Assembly: GCA_023406965.1 (NCBI GenBank)
Contig: JAEXTI010000521.1
Span: forward strand, 1-7,755
Length of the DNA: 7,755 nucleotides
Direction: 5' to 3'
From: Chloroflexota bacterium
GTDB lineage: Bacteria > Chloroflexota > Anaerolineae > Anaerolineales > Anaerolineaceae
The notes under the pieces were generated by a model. It saw only the letters and a program-made list of their open reading frames with translations. It was not told the origin of the DNA and made no database searches. The position numbers were made by a program, and so were the translations under genes. Of this stretch, positions 6,821-7,755 are shown piece by piece. How positions within the stretch are numbered: the first letter of the stretch is position 1; each line of letters starts with the position of its first letter.

Positions 6821-7755
6821 ATGAAAATGAGTAAATTCATTATGGCAGTACTGGCGGTTTTTGTGCTGGTGGGCTGTTCGGTTGGCAGTCCAACGGTGAC
6901 GAATACTCCGGCGCAAGTTGCTGCTACCGCAACCGGTACGCCCTTGAGCGTACCCACGACGCGAGTTTTCCCAACGTTTACGCCCAAACCAACGCCAGTG
7001 CCGCGTACCTTGTCGGAGGCTGATATGTACACATTCGAACAGGCTCGGAAGATTGGGCGCGGCGTGAACCTGGGAAATGCATTGGAAGCGCCTAAAGAAG
7101 GCGAGTGGGGCGTGGTGCTGGAAGAGCGCTTCTTTGACCTGATTCGAGATGCCGGATTTAATTCGGTGCGTGTTCCCATTCGCTGGTCTAATCACGCGCT
7201 TGCCGAAGCGCCTTACACGATTGACGAAGCCTTCTTTGAGCGGGTGGATTGGGTGGTGGAAAACGCGCTGGAGCGTGACCTGGTGGTGATTATCAACATG
7301 CACCACTATGAGGAGATATTTAAGGAGCCAGAGAAACACAAAGAGCGTTACCTGGCGCTGTGGGCGCAGATCGCGGAGCGCTATCAAGGCCAGCCGGAGG
7401 GATTGTACTTTGAACCATTGAATGAGCCGAACGGCCAGCTCAATTTTTATTGGAACACTTATCTGGCTGAGGTGCTGGCGGTGATCCGCGGGACGAACCC
7501 GCAGCGAACAGTGGTGCTGGGACCGACGGATTGGAACAGCCTGTTCACGCTGGCATCGCTGCGGCTGCCTGAGGAAGATCGCAATATCATCGTCACGTTC
7601 CACTACTACCTGCCTTTTGAGTTCACTCATCAAGGCGCGGAGTGGGCGGAGGGCTCGGATGCCTGGTTGGGAAAGAAATGGCCCGAGTCGAACAAAGCCG
7701 GAGACATGATCCGCGCGAATTTCAGGGCGGTGGACGATTGGAGCAAGGTCAATGG
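6821..7755 (+). CDS. GH5 (GH5_25-like) endoglucanase/mannanase lipoprotein, 3' end cut by window
   Basis: The frame stays open to the window end (311 codons seen). GGAGGTG at 6807-6813 sits 7 bases before the ATG, and the gene starts 23 bases after the second ATPase. A lipoprotein signal ends in LVGC (Cys19), followed by a Thr/Pro-rich tether (about 24-63), so the enzyme should be anchored on the outer face of the membrane. The catalytic domain starts near residue 70. GH5 hallmarks are GVNLGNALEAP (81-91), VRVPIRW (116-122), INMHHY (158-163), FEPLNEP (197-203) with the acid/base Glu202, and HYY (261-263). The segments HKERYLALW and FEFTHQGAEW closely resemble what I recall of Thermotoga maritima Cel5A, a GH5_25 cellulase/mannanase. 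The nucleophile Glu, expected about 115 residues after Glu202, lies beyond the window. Endo-beta-1,4-glucanase and/or mannanase activity is likely; the exact substrate is inference. Confidence 0.9.
   Translation, partial: MKMSKFIMAVLAVFVLVGCSVGSPTVTNTPAQVAATATGTPLSVPTTRVFPTFTPKPTPVPRTLSEADMYTFEQARKIGRGVNLGNALEAPKEGEWGVVLEERFFDLIRDAGFNSVRVPIRWSNHALAEAPYTIDEAFFERVDWVVENALERDLVVIINMHHYEEIFKEPEKHKERYLALWAQIAERYQGQPEGLYFEPLNEPNGQLNFYWNTYLAEVLAVIRGTNPQRTVVLGPTDWNSLFTLASLRLPEEDRNIIVTFHYYLPFEFTHQGAEWAEGSDAWLGKKWPESNKAGDMIRANFRAVDDWSKVN

Noticed and set aside
6815..7633. Long minus-strand open frame (272 codons) opposite the GH5 gene
   Set aside because: Its translation is rich in His, Arg and Gln with no domain pattern, while the plus strand has clear GH5 motifs, a lipobox and a strong ribosome binding site.

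Overview
The window is a single-direction (+ strand) gene cluster, most likely from a member of the Chloroflexota (Anaerolineae-like). This placement is an inference from three things. Two lipoproteins carry Thr/Pro-rich 'TPTPVP'-type tethers right after the lipobox cysteine. Base composition is moderately GC-rich. The ABC permease and ATPase genes have the style familiar from that phylum. No rRNA, tRNA, CRISPR array, insertion sequence or integrase is visible.

Layout: bases 1-154 hold the probable last codons of an upstream gene and a candidate extended -10 promoter. A small three-helix membrane protein of unknown function follows (155-550). A 177-base gap (551-727) contains overlapping inverted and direct repeats that could be an operator or a folded RNA leader. 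A tight five-gene run then starts at a TTG codon at 728: a MacA/HlyD-type lipoprotein adaptor (728-1921), a 999-residue FtsX/MacB-type permease with two FtsX modules in one chain (1936-4935), a first ABC ATPase (4950-6023), a second ABC ATPase (6030-6797), and a lipoprotein glycoside hydrolase of family GH5 cut by the window end (6821-7755). Gaps in this run are only 14, 14, 6 and 23 bases, so it reads as one operon.

The adaptor, permease and two ATPases have all the parts of a MacAB/LolCDE-like mechanotransmission ABC machine. The two different ATPases would pair under a pseudo-dimeric permease. The cargo is unknown. The GH5 protein matches, residue by residue at the substrate-contacting positions I recall, the Thermotoga Cel5A type (GH5_25, endoglucanase/mannanase). 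The operon may therefore couple an envelope exporter to surface polysaccharide breakdown, or the two may simply be co-transcribed.

The most unusual item is the first ATPase. After a complete nucleotide-binding domain it carries an in-frame AbrB/SpoVT/MazE-type swapped-hairpin domain (residues about 270-314), a fold normally found in DNA-binding regulators and antitoxins. This suggests a transporter ATPase that could also bind DNA or use the fold for dimerisation.
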